Shown in pieces: positions 1-10,600 of a DNA stretch of 64,000 bases. The stretch's first letter is position 1. Every line of letters begins with the position of its first letter. A program made the translations under genes and the position numbers. The notes beneath the pieces were generated by a model. The model saw only the letters and a list, made by a program, of their open reading frames with translations. It ran no database searches and had not been told where the DNA came from. The DNA comes from Trichobilharzia szidati. Taxonomy: Eukaryota; Platyhelminthes; Trematoda; Strigeidida; Schistosomatidae. The stretch is taken from positions 36,754,633 through 36,818,632 of the forward strand of contig OX235271.1 in the NCBI GenBank assembly GCA_944472155.2, in the 5' to 3' direction.

Positions 1-290
1 CTTGACTGATTCGATGTCGGAGCTAATTGTTTCTTATCGCTAGTGGACGGTCGGCTGGTCCGTCATCTGACCTTCAGCACTGAGCACAGGCGAATGATTA
101 ATACCTGCCAAGAAAAGTGTAGTTAGATTAAGACAAAACATCATTAACCTTGATCAGTAAATTCGGTTGAAAATTAATTATCTGGAGGAGATTTTTCACT
201 TACGAAGTTGAGTCACACTTTATGTTTTTAGATCACTGACCCATGCTTATTGTATGAGGGTTGATAATACTAGCCAATTAATCAAGGTGT

Positions 291-507
291 GCGTCGGTGG
301 CACAGCTGTTCGGACACTCGCTGATCATGCACATGGTCCGGAGTTCGATACCCGACCATGGACGCACTTCTTTACCTTGCTAAGCCAGTAATAGAACTGG
401 CAAAGAGGGAAGGTTAGGCATGAGGTGGCTAGCAACCCCATTTTGTAAAAATAAACACTGCTACAGAGACTTCTATGTTCCACTGGGAACGTGAAGGAAT
501 AAAAAAA
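291..507 (+). repeat. SINE-A copy (tRNA-headed SINE)
   Basis: A nearly full copy of the ~230-bp SINE-A. It starts with the tRNA-like head (GCGTCGG acceptor strand, an A-box-like segment, a B-box-like GTTCGATACCC) and ends with the LINE-like tail TATGTTCCACTGGGAACG followed by an A run. The head has several substitutions and the segment before the tail is shortened compared with the copies at 16627 and 12962. An internal RNA polymerase III promoter is inferred from the boxes. Confidence 0.8.
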
Positions 508-519
508 TTTGAAAAAATT

Positions 520-1228
520 AGTCAAGCTGAAATAGCTGTGGGGGTGGGGTGGCATTCGGATATGACACATTTTGGCTAAAAGTCGACTGTTGCTATAAAC
601 TGCTATTTACTGACTGATTTACACAAGTAGTTCAACAACATCTATATCAGCAAGGTCGAAGTTACCTAAACACTGGACTGCCGTTTCGCTCATTTATGAC
701 TGAGCTCATTAAAAAAAAGATGTAGCCAATTTGAATCAGCTCAGAGAGTTGAATAGTTTGGAACCGTCTAAATTTTGGCTAGCTACTTAAGTGAACTGGT
801 GTACAGCAACTGTGACGATATCTCACCTCGAAATGTGTTATATACAAATTGCGAGTTAAATTAAATTTTGAATGGATCCAATAAACTTCTTATATATCTT
901 GGTAAATATAAGTATTAGTCGTTTCATACACGACGTTTTATGTTGATGAAAAACAGTAAAGTAGATCCAAAACTAATAATTGCAACACCCACGGGTGACA
1001 AAAATACAGTCATATTGTAACAAACATTTTGTTGTTTGTTATTGAGAGAATATTTGTCTGACCTCTCCGTGCACTGTAAATAATAATAATTATAATAAGT
1101 GTATGAGGCTTAACAATGATACATAAGTGTACACATTTCTGACAGATATAAGGAAAAGGCAATCAGAAATGGAACACTTAGAATCTCTCTAAGTAATGAG
1201 ATTTGAATGAGTTAACATTAAGTACTAC
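520..1228. other. Unassigned AT-rich sequence
   Basis: No reading frame, tRNA-like box or repeat that I can match elsewhere in the window. It is AT-rich with short T/A runs and ends at the start of a solo LTR. Confidence 0.5.
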
Positions 1229-1532
1229 TGTGGTGAGAGCTGGCTGCTAGCCAAAGTTGGTAGACAGTAATTCACGTCAATGTTCATGTCCCCAATATTG
1301 GTGGTGAGAAAATGAGAACAAAGGCTTTGCGTAGGCGGATACAGTTAGCATATGGATGATCTGACACAGCCACAAAAGGATGCAAGGTTAACTTTCTGTG
1401 AGAGACAACCAATCAAAAGACTGTATTTTCTACCAACAATAATCTACAATAATATACATTAAAATCTATAAATATGTGTTGATTTTCCTTAATAAACGAT
1501 CTGTTGCCTGGCCCTTGTCTTCTGTTCTTACA
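1229..1532 (+). repeat. Solo LTR
   Basis: A ~304-bp unit starting TGTGGTGAGAG and ending CTTACA. It matches units at 32496, 44819, 51551 and 59759 almost base for base. Its inverse runs TGTAAC to CACCACA, like the LTRs at 7499, 14397 and 42434. The TG...CA ends and family-wide 4-bp duplications identify it as a long terminal repeat left after recombination. Flanks here are CTAC and CCTA, so no clear TSD survives. PLE coding sequence begins directly downstream. Confidence 0.75.
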
Positions 1533-1534
1533 CC

Positions 1535-1890
1535 TAGACTAACCACTTTAAATTATATCTACGAATTCAGCTGCGCTTGTGGAGCGAGTTATATCGGCCG
1601 TTGCTCTAGGAAGTTGATTTTTCATGCTCGAGAACATCTACCAGTGTGGCTAAGTAAAGGTGTAGTAAAAACCATCAATATCGCGATATTAGACCATCTT
1701 GTCTAAACCGGTCACGAAGCCAGCTAGCATTGAAGAATCCTTCTCTTCCATCTACCGGGTGCCAAATAAATTGCCAAAAACATCGAAGTACCACATGCTC
1801 CAAACAGCAGAGGCTATTGCGATTCGTGTGAAACAACCAATGCTTTGTGTGCAAAAGAAGCAAGTCCAGCCACTACTACTGCTCTAACTG
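1535..1890 (+). pseudogene. Penelope-like element GIY-YIG endonuclease fragment
   Basis: Two overlapping open segments in different frames (to about 1706, then from 1699) together give the C-terminal part of a PLE protein. The first has a Cys-rich stretch and the GIY-YIG signature-like CGASYIGR followed by REHLPVWLSKG. The second ends with VQKKQVQPLLLL, a terminus also seen at 5130. A frameshift and stop near 1700 break it. The GIY-YIG domain in PLEs nicks target DNA; here only a remnant survives. Sequence after 1890 to about 2120 may be its 3' UTR. Confidence 0.7.
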
Positions 1891-2520
1891 GCTGGCCTTC
1901 ATTGGAGACTGTAAATTCATGAATTTGTAATATTATCCTTCCTAATCTTTCTGTTATTCAGTTTATTGTTATGTTGATGCTATTGAACTGTAATCTATTG
2001 ATATTGCTGATTCTATATGATTTAAACAACATTAATGTTGTTCGTAACACTAATTCATTCATTCACTATAATGTGTATATATGACTGTAGAACCTGATGA
2101 TCAAATTATCGAAAAGAGTATAGTTTGTTCAGTATCCATTCTTTTAACAAATTAAAAACTCAAGTACTTAAATCTCTGACTTATACATGCAGCTATTATA
2201 AGTATCTTTTCAACAACCAACCCCTAACCCCTCCTCGTAAAAACAGACTGTTTTATGATTTTACGTTTGTTAGACTTTGTTTTAAGAATGTCAACTTGTC
2301 TATAGTTTAAGTGTGTCTTTTCAAATACAGTATTTAACTGATAACATAATAACTAGTAGTTCTAAATGTAATCAAAACAACTGCAACTAATTTCAGTACA
2401 AAATCACCGCTGATATAGTTAACCAAGTAGAATGTCAAGCCGCATGCTCATCAACATTACTGAACAATGTTGGTATTAAACTGAGAATTAATCGAAATAA
2501 GAAAGCATGAACTGGCTGAA
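1891..2520. other. Probable PLE 3' region and unassigned sequence
   Basis: AT-rich. Near 2094-2125 is CCTGATGATCAAATTATCG followed by AAAAG, which superficially resembles a hammerhead core after a PLE coding end, but no helix II fits in register. No other assignable structure to 2520. Confidence 0.35.
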
Positions 2521-2524
2521 TTTA

Positions 2525-2985
2525 TTATTGCTATTGTTCCCTTGGGGTTCCTAGTGGAACATGGCTTTTCTCAACACCACGTCTGCATCTTATCCTTTCT
2601 CTGCAGTGGACTTTAGCAGACTGCATTATTGGTTATAAGCTTTCACCTCCTTCTAATACAACCTCTTCCATGTTATCCTCAGAACAACAACCAACCCACC
2701 GTGATGTCACTCTCAATGGCTTTCATAATGTGTGTCCAGTTAATCTGAATTTTCCTCAGCATATATTCTTTTGGCAACAGATTCTTGGTTAATTTGTTTC
2801 CAGATTTCCCTGTTGCTTATTTTTTTTTGTAAGCCATCTGATCTTCAGTTTGGAGCTAGCGAAGGCAGCTGTTGATAAAAGTCCATAACAGTACTGCGGT
2901 TATCTCTGAAAGCTTTTCTTGATACAAGCTGAGTCCTGAGTTGATAACTGATTGCATTCTTATTTCTTTAACAGAATGCGGTACA
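2525..2985 (-). pseudogene. RTE-2 LINE 3' fragment
   Basis: Reverse-orientation, decayed copy of the RTE-2 3' end. The plus strand begins with the inverted tail (GGGGTTCCTAGTGGAACATGG), continues through a C/T-rich stretch matching 19484-19830, and reaches the segment around 2820-2900 that corresponds to the kIRWPA and LQTFINS part of the protein. Numerous frameshifts and stops. Abuts a CR1-like fragment in the opposite orientation. Confidence 0.65.
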
Positions 2986-3760
2986 CTGTAGCAATATAAA
3001 GGCAAATCTTCCTCTTCCTCGCTTACTGAAGTCAGTGTCTCTCAAGGTGCTGTTCTGTCTCCTGTTTTCTCTTTTTTCTTAAATGACTTACCTCTTTTGG
3101 AAGAAATCTACTTAATTAAATACGCTGACGATCTGACTGTCTCATTTCAAGTTACGTCTTGATCTGACTGTTCCAAACTGAATAGCTTTTTGTTGGATAA
3201 AAGCCAATGGTCTAAAATAAATGGTCCTACGTTAAATCCATCCAAATGTCAGACAGTTAACTTTACCACGAACGGGTTCGTTCACACGATGTTTGTAGCA
3301 TAGAGGACACTGAAATTGGAACTAAGTTAAACATAAAGTACTTTAGAATAGTTCTATCCTCTGACCTTTCTTGGTCACCCTATATCTTATCAATTTCTAA
3401 GAAAATGTTCCACTTGCTCTACTACATTTAGAAGTTAAGACAATCAGGAATCATTCAACCTCGACTTTTACAATTTTTGTAACTCTCGCATATTACCTAC
3501 TGTTCTTTACTGCTGCCCCAAATGGTTTGCCATTATTAAGTCGGCTCGTTACCTTTATAGTCAACAGACATCTGAACTTATGCGATAAATGGCCTAAATC
3601 CATATGGTCTAACTGTCACCAGCCTCTCTCTTCACAGCTCTCCGCTTGCATCTTATCATGGAGGACTAGAATTCATTATAAAAGATTTTATGCACCTATA
3701 ATTAAGTATAAAAAAATTAACGATACCCTATTTGGCCCGCTTTCAATGTGATAGAGAGAG
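2986..3760 (+). pseudogene. CR1-like LINE reverse transcriptase remnant
   Basis: Conceptual translation gives reverse-transcriptase motifs QGAVLSPVFSFFLNDLPL and KYADDLTVS (active-site YADD near 3120), then a decayed thumb/C-terminus. The last part, 3527-3751 (SRLVTFIVNRHLNLC...SACILSWRTRI), aligns with copies at 40977-41201 and 47063-47473. Several stops and frameshifts, so non-functional. Assignment to the CR1/Jockey group rests on the QG-LSP-LF and YADD arrangement and is inferred. Confidence 0.7.
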
Positions 3761-3892
3761 TGTTAATCGTGAAAATTACGACTTATTATGTTATTAGCAA
3801 AATAAATGACTATTGTATCCTCTCCTATTTGTAAATTATGATGAAACAATTTCAGTTATCTTATAATTTTAGTTATTAATATTTGGTGATGT

Positions 3893-4185
3893 TAGGTGGT
3901 CGGAGGCAATCGGCAACAGGAAGCCTTCCTTGACCTAAGTTTCGTATTAGTTGGCAGTCACCGGCCAGAGCAAGGCGTATCTGCAACCTCGATGGAACTC
4001 ATGTCTCTGCTTCTGAGATTCGAACCCGCGTCACCCAGTGCCTCCCGCAGTCAGAGACGTTACCACTGAGCTACCTAAAATGGTGGCCACATTGCAAACC
4101 TGACTGATGGAATTCAGTCTGCACCAAACAAAGCGCTGGACACATCACACTAGTTACTAGTGTCAAATGATAGACAGATATTATC
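3893..4185. repeat. SINE-C copy, inverted head-to-head arrangement
   Basis: Positions 3893-4076 are SINE-C in reverse: an inverted tRNA-like part with B box GGTTCGAATCT-like sequence and an inverted hammerhead-like segment ending GAAACTTAGGTC. The ribozyme core is disrupted around its CTGATGA. At about 4078 the sequence switches to plus orientation and carries the element's 5' leader (AATGGTGGCCAC onward), also found at 38213-38300. Confidence 0.65.
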
Positions 4186-4449
4186 ACAATTACAAATGAC
4201 ATTATCGCTTGGAATGAAAGTTGTTAAACCTTATATCTTCATATAATTCCTATAAGTGTTTAACAACTACCAGTTGGCAATAAAATTCACTCTTGAAATG
4301 AAAAATAGAATAGGAAATTCTCAATATTGATGTGGAATTAACCAGACGACCTGACGGAACTTTAAGAAGGTCAGTCCACAGGAACCCGATTTGGAAAAGT
4401 CAACTAACTAACTAACGAGTTTCTACATGTGGGTGACTGTTGAATAAAA

Positions 4450-5130
4450 ATGAAATCTATAATTAAATCCTTCGCCACTGGCATTCAACGTATGTATATT
4501 TTTGACACCCTCAAAGTAGAACTAGGTTTACTGAAAGAAACCTTCATCCAAATAATGGATACCCACCATGATTCATTGAAAAGAATATCACACCAAAAAG
4601 TTCAGAACAATAAAACATTACATGTTCCAAAAAAGAAACTTTACATTGACGTGGATTTCAAGGGAGACCTAACCTGTGATATCCTCAATAGAAGAGCTCC
4701 GTCATCTTTGAGAACATACTTCGCAGTAACGCTAAGAGTGGTGTTCTCCGGTCACCTGTTGGTCTACAAAAACCTTAAGGACAAACTGTCGCATCTAACC
4801 ATGTATCAGTTCACCAGTTCCTATGGAGCCAGGTTTATTGGTCCTTCGACGTGTATTCTGTCTGAAAGGGTTCAAGAACCCTATCCTGCACCGTTGCAGA
4901 AAGGTAGTAGGGGCTCTATAAGGAGTGAAATAATCGACCACCTTGTCAGCACTGATCATTTCACCGCAACAAATACCTCCTTCAAAGTAATCTACACAGT
5001 GAAGAATAACCCGCTAAATATAATATTTTTTCGTCTCCTTCGCATTGCTGAAGCTTTAGCCATTCAGCTGGAGAAACCGGAGATATGCATACAAAAGGAA
5101 ATTATTCAACCACTTCTACTATTACGGTGA
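4450..5130 (+). pseudogene. Penelope-like element C-terminal ORF (GIY-YIG)
   Basis: A 226-codon open frame beginning at an internal ATG. It corresponds to the C-terminal half of a PLE protein: an RT-to-endonuclease linker (residues ~60-125), then a decayed GIY-YIG domain (GARFIGPSTCILSERVQE, ~137) and C-terminus CIQKEIIQPLLLLR. The first catalytic Tyr of the GIY-YIG motif is not obvious and the second block reads RFIG instead of YIG, so an active nuclease is unlikely. Closest relative in the window is at 1535-1890. No RT active-site region precedes it, so the copy is 5'-truncated. Confidence 0.7.
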
Positions 5131-5524
5131 CAAAATTGTTGATTTTGACTAACTTGATTTCTGTTTGTTTTTATCTAACTCCTCATAACTCTTGAATTCC
5201 TTCAGAACTCTTACACTATTCCATATTTTCCCTTATTTCTATATGGATCTAGATTACAATTCATTCATTAAGTTATTCGTCCTATTAGATAACTCCAGTG
5301 CGCTCACTCAACTTCTCTTATGTATTGATTAATACTTACAACTATGACTGCGACAACTCATCACTTTTGTTACTGACCTCTTTTATGGCAAAATTGTATT
5401 TAAATGCGACTATGCAGGTAAAAAAAATTAATTCTTCAAAAAGAGGCTCTTTGCTGAACTACGTACTTTATTTTCATATAAAAGTTAGTCAGTTAAAACT
5501 TAGTTACACGATAGATTGAGTAAT

Positions 5525-5945
5525 GACTTCAATTAGAGAACCATCAAAAACCAACAGGGAGTATTGGACAGCTGTTTCGTCCGTGTTAGGGACTCTTCAC
5601 AGTAGTTACCCGTGATACAACCAGGGATCGAAATCAGGACCTTTAAGCTCGTTGGCGGCTTCAAACTACTCGTGAACAGTGGAGTCCTAGTTGGTTGCAT
5701 TATATATCTCGAAATGACAGGATTTAGAACTCATAGGCCACTGGATCCCGAGCCTTGTGACCTGAAGGTTTTGAGTTTGATCCCTAGTGGGGTCATGGTT
5801 ACTTACTGATGAACAATCCCAAACAAGGACGAAACAACTGTCCAGTAGTTTGTAATTTTCTATGGTTTTTTAACTGATGTCGTTCCATGAGCAAACTAAA
5901 AATCAATCAGATCCCTACAAACCAACATTTGAAAATCTAGTTACC
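5525..5945. repeat. SINE-B inverted head-to-head pair
   Basis: Positions 5525-5690 hold SINE-B in reverse (inverted tail, inverted hammerhead-like module with TTTCGTCC, inverted B box). Positions 5718-5945 hold a plus copy with A/B boxes, the module TACTGATGAACAATCCC and GGACGAAAC, and the standard tail ending ACATTTGAAAAT. The two 5' ends face each other across about 30 bp. Both are old and diverged. Confidence 0.7.
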
Positions 5946-6127
5946 CTGAAGAGATTTCTTCATGCACAAGACTATGAAATACACTTATTAGTTGAACTGG
6001 CTGAAGTTGGTCGGGTAGCAATTTGAACCCGAGATCTGACAACTGAAAGTCAACTGCATAAGTCAATATCATCCCTATCTTGACAATATTTTGATTAAAC
6101 AAATGAAAATCAAATTCAAATCCATCC

Positions 6128-6368
6128 TAGTATTTTACTAGATTTTAGGTTTTCCCGTCGATTGATTAGACTGAAGTGCTCGGTCTCAGGTTGACATGTC
6201 TGTCGGCTTCTTGTGCAGATGCTTCAACGATGTCTGGGCACGTAATCAGAATTCAATTGGTGGATGGTGACTAGCAATGGAATCCAGGATGCGCAGGTAC
6301 ATTCAGCTTACGAGTCCCAAGTAGGACGAAATGCGCATGCTGAATTCCACTGCTAGTCACCATCCACC
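6128..6368. repeat. Sm-alpha-like hammerhead SINE, inverted pair
   Basis: Minus-orientation Sm-alpha 3' segment (6128-6288, including an inverted CCTGGATTCCA) joined directly to a plus-orientation hammerhead segment (6290-6368). In the plus copy helix I is ATTCAG/CTGAAT and helix II GTCC/GGAC, but the core reads CTTACGA (G5 changed to T) and position 17 is G, both expected to block self-cleavage. Family identity comes from similarity to the schistosome Sm-alpha hammerhead (CTGACGAGTCCCAAATAGG). Confidence 0.75.
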
Positions 6369-6689
6369 TATAGTAGTATTTTTATGCATTATCATACATT
6401 CAGAATTTCGTTATTTATGCGGATTAATAATTTAGTACAATTTGATGTACTAGGTTAAATGAAGAAGAAGTTGCCTGATATAACCTGATTTATGCTACTC
6501 AGCAGTTGCACAACCATATCTTATCACTAGAAGAAAAACCTCATATTGTATTGACCTAATTAATACTGAATTTTATGGACCCGGAATGTGCAGGTGATTC
6601 CGCCCTCCTAGGCAAAGACTTTGGTGAAATGCAGAAATCTTCGGATGTTTGGCAAGCGATTCGATCCTGTCAAATGTAACATGACATAG

Positions 6690-7400
6690 CAGTCCTGGAG
6701 TGAAGTGGTTGGGCATGTTAGTAACCTCAGTTATGTCATAAATTCCATCAGCCTTAATTGTCTGATTGCTGACGAAATCTAATCATTTATACAAAGGGCT
6801 CATATAGGATTTAAAAACCTATGTCACCTCTGGAGTAAACGTGAAAAATCTAGCTGCGTATTGCTGTGGGACATGAATATTGAAAGCCGAAGAGGTGAAA
6901 AGACTAGCTTTCTTTCATCACAGATGTCTGAGTTCTGTCTCCCATATTAGATGGTATAATATTATGGTGAGCAATATTAAGGTTGTGCGTCGGTGGCACA
7001 GTGGTTGGGACGCTCGCCGACCATGCACATGGTCCGGGGTTCGATCCCCGACCGACGCACTCCTTCACCTCGCCAAGCCAGTAATAAAAAGCCGGTAAAG
7101 AGGAAAGGTTGCGCATGAGGCTAGCGACCTCATATTGTAAAAGTAAAACACTGCTACAGAAACTTCAAGCCTCTAGCTTGAAGCCCTATGTTCCACTGGG
7201 AATGTGAAGGAAAAAAATATCAAGGTTAGAGTGTCCGGTAAAGAGGAAAAGTTAGTTGATACGGATGTCAGGTTACATAGACTGAGATAATCAAGACACA
7301 ACCAGCCGTCGCCTTTCTCGACAAGCAATGCTGGCTGACATAGGATTACGGTAGAAGAGAGTTAGCGTGGGTGATCAAACGAAAACCTGGAATCATATGT
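6690..7400 (+). pseudogene. RTE-1 LINE fragment, split by a SINE
   Basis: Decayed 3' half of the RTE-1 protein. Recognisable blocks are INSISLNCLIADEI, NLCHLWSKRE and FHHRCLSSVSHIRWYN, matching the better-preserved copy at 15166-16206. The SINE-A copy 6987-7217 interrupts it and is bounded by an 11-bp duplication. LINE sequence resumes at 7228. Not coding. Confidence 0.65.
6987..7217 (+). repeat. SINE-A copy with TSD
   Basis: Full-length SINE-A: acceptor strands GCGTCGG and CCGACGC, internal palindrome GACCATG/CATGGTC, B box GGTTCGATCCC, tail GTTCCACTGGGAA and poly-A. Flanked by ATATTAAGGTT (6974-6984) and ATATCAAGGTT (7217-7227), one mismatch. This supports target-primed insertion into an older RTE-1 copy. 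Confidence 0.85.
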
Positions 7401-7498
7401 ATTCCCTAAACCGTCATGTTGCTATCATTTCTGCTGTACAATTCTGAGTATTGTAGTTGTTATGAATCTCTTTTTTCTCTACCTTCGTGAGGTACATG

Positions 7499-7851
7499 TG
7501 TAACGACAGAAGACAAAGAGTCAGGCAACAGGTCGTTTATTGAGAAAAACAACAGGTATTTATAGACTTTTACGTTCATAATTATTCGTTATTGTTGGCA
7601 AAGAAGCAATGTCTTCTGATTGGATGTTTTCCTGCTGAAGGTTAATCTGTCATCTCTTTGTTGCCGTTTCTTAGACAGTCCGGTGATATATCTGCTAATC
7701 GTATCCGCCCACGCTAGGTCTACTGTGATTGGTCGTTGAGTTACTCAAGGTTAATCTTTGCTCTTGTTTTTCTCATGACCAAGATTTGGGATGCAAACAT
7801 TGACGTAAATTGCTGTCTACCAATTTTGGTTAGCAAACAGCTCTCACAACA
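7499..7851 (-). repeat. Solo LTR (second subfamily) with TSD CATG
   Basis: Starts TGTAACGACAG and ends CTCACAACA on the plus strand, so the LTR is on the minus strand. Flanking CATG at 7495-7498 and 7852-7855 is a perfect 4-bp target-site duplication. Its middle differs from the 304-bp subfamily and is shared with the LTR at 14397. Confidence 0.8.
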
Positions 7852-7859
7852 CATGGAAT

Positions 7860-8345
7860 GTGGCAACTTCAAATGGTGTACTTCTATGTAAATTTCGATG
7901 CTGAAGCTCAACCTGTCAGTATTTTTTGCAAATCCTAACAATTATACAGATAAAATGTGGGTATTTCAATTCCCTTGGATAGTAGAATCATTAGCCATTC
8001 AATGTGTGGGTTTTATGAACTTCTCATGTAGATGTTCGGGTTCTCTTTTAACAATAATTGCATATTATTAGGCACTGGACGATGACAAGTGATCTAATGC
8101 TCCTGAGAGTCATCCATTTTTATTTTGATTAGTATATGAGTTTATCACTTATCGTGATAGTATATACTACTAACTGACAAGAGTAGTTGGAAACCAGTGT
8201 TAGCTAAACCAAAGTGAGCTGAATACTAGACGGCTGTTTTGCTCGTCTGGAATGTAGGTTATCAGTAGTGCATCTGGGAAGTTGCATCAGCCCCAAAGGA
8301 TTGATCCATAACAAAATCTAAGCACGGACACAGAAAGCTTGTTTG
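7860..8345. other. Unassigned sequence
   Basis: No assignable gene or repeat. A weak SINE-B-like segment may lie near 8220-8260, but it is too diverged to claim. Confidence 0.35.
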
Positions 8346-9110
8346 ACATACGCCATCTCTGACTTAGTTAACGTGGTATTCGGCTGTCAACAAAAGGAAG
8401 AGCGTACTGCTCAGCAGTTCACTCCATCCTCCTTTATGGCTGGTTGTGAGTGAGACATGGCAACGGAAAGTGGAAGACATGAAAAGCCTGGCTAGCTGTC
8501 TTTCATCATAGGTGTCTGCATTCTATCACCCATGTTAGGTGGTACAAAATAGTGAGCAATATTGAGGTTAGGCTTCTGCCGAGTGTTAGGTAAGGAGGCT
8601 AGGTCAATCAATGAGGTTGTGAAACTAAATCGATTGAGAAGGTCAGGATATGTGTTACGCATGCATGTCTAGCCATCACCTTCCTCAACCGACAAGCGAT
8701 GTTAGCTGACATAGGATCAAGTTGGAAAAGAGGTAGTGGTGGTCAAACAAAACATGGTTTCATCAGTCAGTGAAGTCCATAACAGTTAGTTTAAGCCACG
8801 TAGGGAGGGAGGTGTAGACTTCTTGGTTGGGGTCCTCAGGATGGTTAAAACTAATGGCTGGAGACCATTGGTGATATAGTTCAAAATCATTCTCAATGAC
8901 TCTTTGTGATTGATCATATGCAATAAAATTCTATTGTTCTTGCATATTACTATTCTTTTTGCCTAAAACTTCTGTTTATTATCTCTCTTTCGAACCTACT
9001 TTTACTCTCTTCTCTTGCTTTGTGTGCTACACGGAGTGTGGCAACTCGAACTACTGAAGATCTGTGCAAAGTTCTACATTGAAACCATTCATTCAGTCAG
9101 TCAGTTAGTT
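8346..9110 (+). pseudogene. RTE-1 LINE 3' fragment with its 3' end
   Basis: Carries the C-terminal RTE-1 region (blocks equivalent to RLSTKGRVYC, YGCETW, VEDMKSLA, VLRM...) with many stops, then a 3' UTR ending GTGTGGCAACTCGAACTAC and a gene-poor tail. The same 3' UTR recurs at 13235, 35410 and, inverted, at 30365. Confidence 0.65.
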
Positions 9111-9224
9111 CAATTCGGCTCACAGAATCGAATTCATTGAAAAAATACCTCAATTCTCGTCAGCAAATTTGATTCTAAGTATCACCAAGTAAGAAAGCAA
9201 ATGAATCAACAGACTTATGTCATC

Positions 9225-9420
9225 GACATGGTTAAAATGTAAAGGAACAGTAATGAGGAAAACAGTCTTCGAGTGGAACCCAAATAGGAAACAAAGAGTT
9301 GGGCGTCGGCCGAGGATGACAATGAAGGAGATCGAGTGAGGAGATGGAAATGTAAGCTTATAGTCAGTCGTGAAGGAAGGTAGCTAAAGAGAACTGAATA
9401 AAACAGTGCAATTATTTACT
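9225..9420 (+). pseudogene. RTE-2 LINE 3' fragment
   Basis: Short remnant with the block CGAGTGGAACCCAAATAGG (protein EWNPNRK) and GGGCGTCGGCCGAGG, matching 20920-21020 and 62600-62700. Non-coding. Confidence 0.55.
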
Positions 9421-9589
9421 TAAACGCAGAAAAACTTGGTACAATATGGCACCAAGAAAGATGCACTACACAATAATAATAAAACAACACAGATTAAAAG
9501 TAAAAAATATAAGTAGAAAAAGGATAAAGAACTTCATCAAGAAGGAAAACAGTCATGTTTAACAAGTTCAAACAGTATTCGTTAACTAT

Positions 9590-10600
9590 CATCAGGAAGG
9601 GAAGAAAGAAGGAAATCGCAACACGTTCGCCATTGATTACGATTCTTGGCCATATCCGATAACGTTTCGAGCCATCGATTCGAGCTACCTCGCGGACCCC
9701 AACCAGGGAGTCGTGATGCACCAACCAATGCTAATCTAGCACAAAAATCCTTCATCCCACGATGCCACGTCATGGACTGACCACGCCTCCGCCTTTTCCC
9801 TCCCATCCCAGGACTGACTAGCGAATACAGACCTGTACGGAAGCCTCTGGGATGACATTCGCAGCACATGTCCAAGCCACCGGAGCTGGTGTTTCCAGAT
9901 GACGACACTCAATGAATGGTGATCTCCACTGTGTTCAAACACATGCCGCCGAACCTCAGAATTACTCACGCGATGATGCCATCGAATGCAAGCAATCCTG
10001 CGGAGACAGCGATGATCGAACACGCAGAGTCGCCGCACATCCTCAGCTCGGAGAGGCCAGGTTTCACAGGCGTAGAGCAAGACAGCCCACACCGAAGCAT
10101 TGTATACCCGACCTTTGACAGCCAGGTTAACCTCGCGACGGCGCCAGAGGTGGCTGAAGCTGATGTATGCCACCCTAGCCTTCATTATACGGTTGGAAAT
10201 CTCATCCGTCACCCCTCCGCCAGCATTCACACAGTGCGTCGGTGGCACAGTGGTTAGGACTCCCGCCGACCATGCACATGGTCCGGGGTTCGATCCCCTG
10301 CCGCCGCACACCCGATATCTATGGTCGGCCTGTAAATTTGGGCTACCGATATCCATGCTGAAAATTCCATACTTGTACTGAAAATACGGTGTGGCATCAA
10401 GCTGTAATCAAAAATATTTTAAAAAAATTCACACAACTACCCAGATACACAAACTTATCAACAACTTTCAAGCGGTTCAGCCGCAAGAGTGAGCGCACGT
10501 ACAGGCTCCTGCCAATCTTGTAACAGTACTTCGCACTTAGACCGTGCAAAGCACATACCATACTTACAGACAGCAGCACAAAGTGAAAGTGTGTTGTTCA
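9590..10600 (-). pseudogene. RTE-1 LINE fragment interrupted by SINE-A2
   Basis: On the minus strand from 10579 down: NRLKVVDKFVYLGSCV, then the SINE insertion, then GGGVTDEISNRIMKAR, HLWRRREVNLAVKGRVYN, WPLRAEDVRRL and LRWLGHVLRM. The frame from 10230 to about 9736 is largely open, so this copy is relatively well kept. Later parts (9582-9735) are in a shifted frame. The product would be the post-RT C-terminal domain of an RTE-like LINE. Confidence 0.75.
10234..10426 (+). repeat. SINE-A2 (same tRNA head, different tail) with TSD
   Basis: Head as in SINE-A (GCGTCGGTGGCACAGTGG, GACCATGCACATGGTC, GGTTCGATCCCC) but followed by an unrelated body (CACCCGATATCTATGGTCGG ...) and no LINE-like tail. 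ATTCACACA flanks it at 10225-10233 and 10427-10435 exactly, inside an RTE-1 reading frame. Two more units form the palindrome at 11536-11873. Confidence 0.8.

Noticed and set aside
2094..2125. CCTGATGATCAAATTATCG followed by AAAAG as a hammerhead
   Set aside because: Helix II cannot pair in register and no helix I partner exists.
9912..10257. Plus-strand frames of 68-113 codons
   Set aside because: They are antisense shadows of the RTE-1 C-terminal frame.
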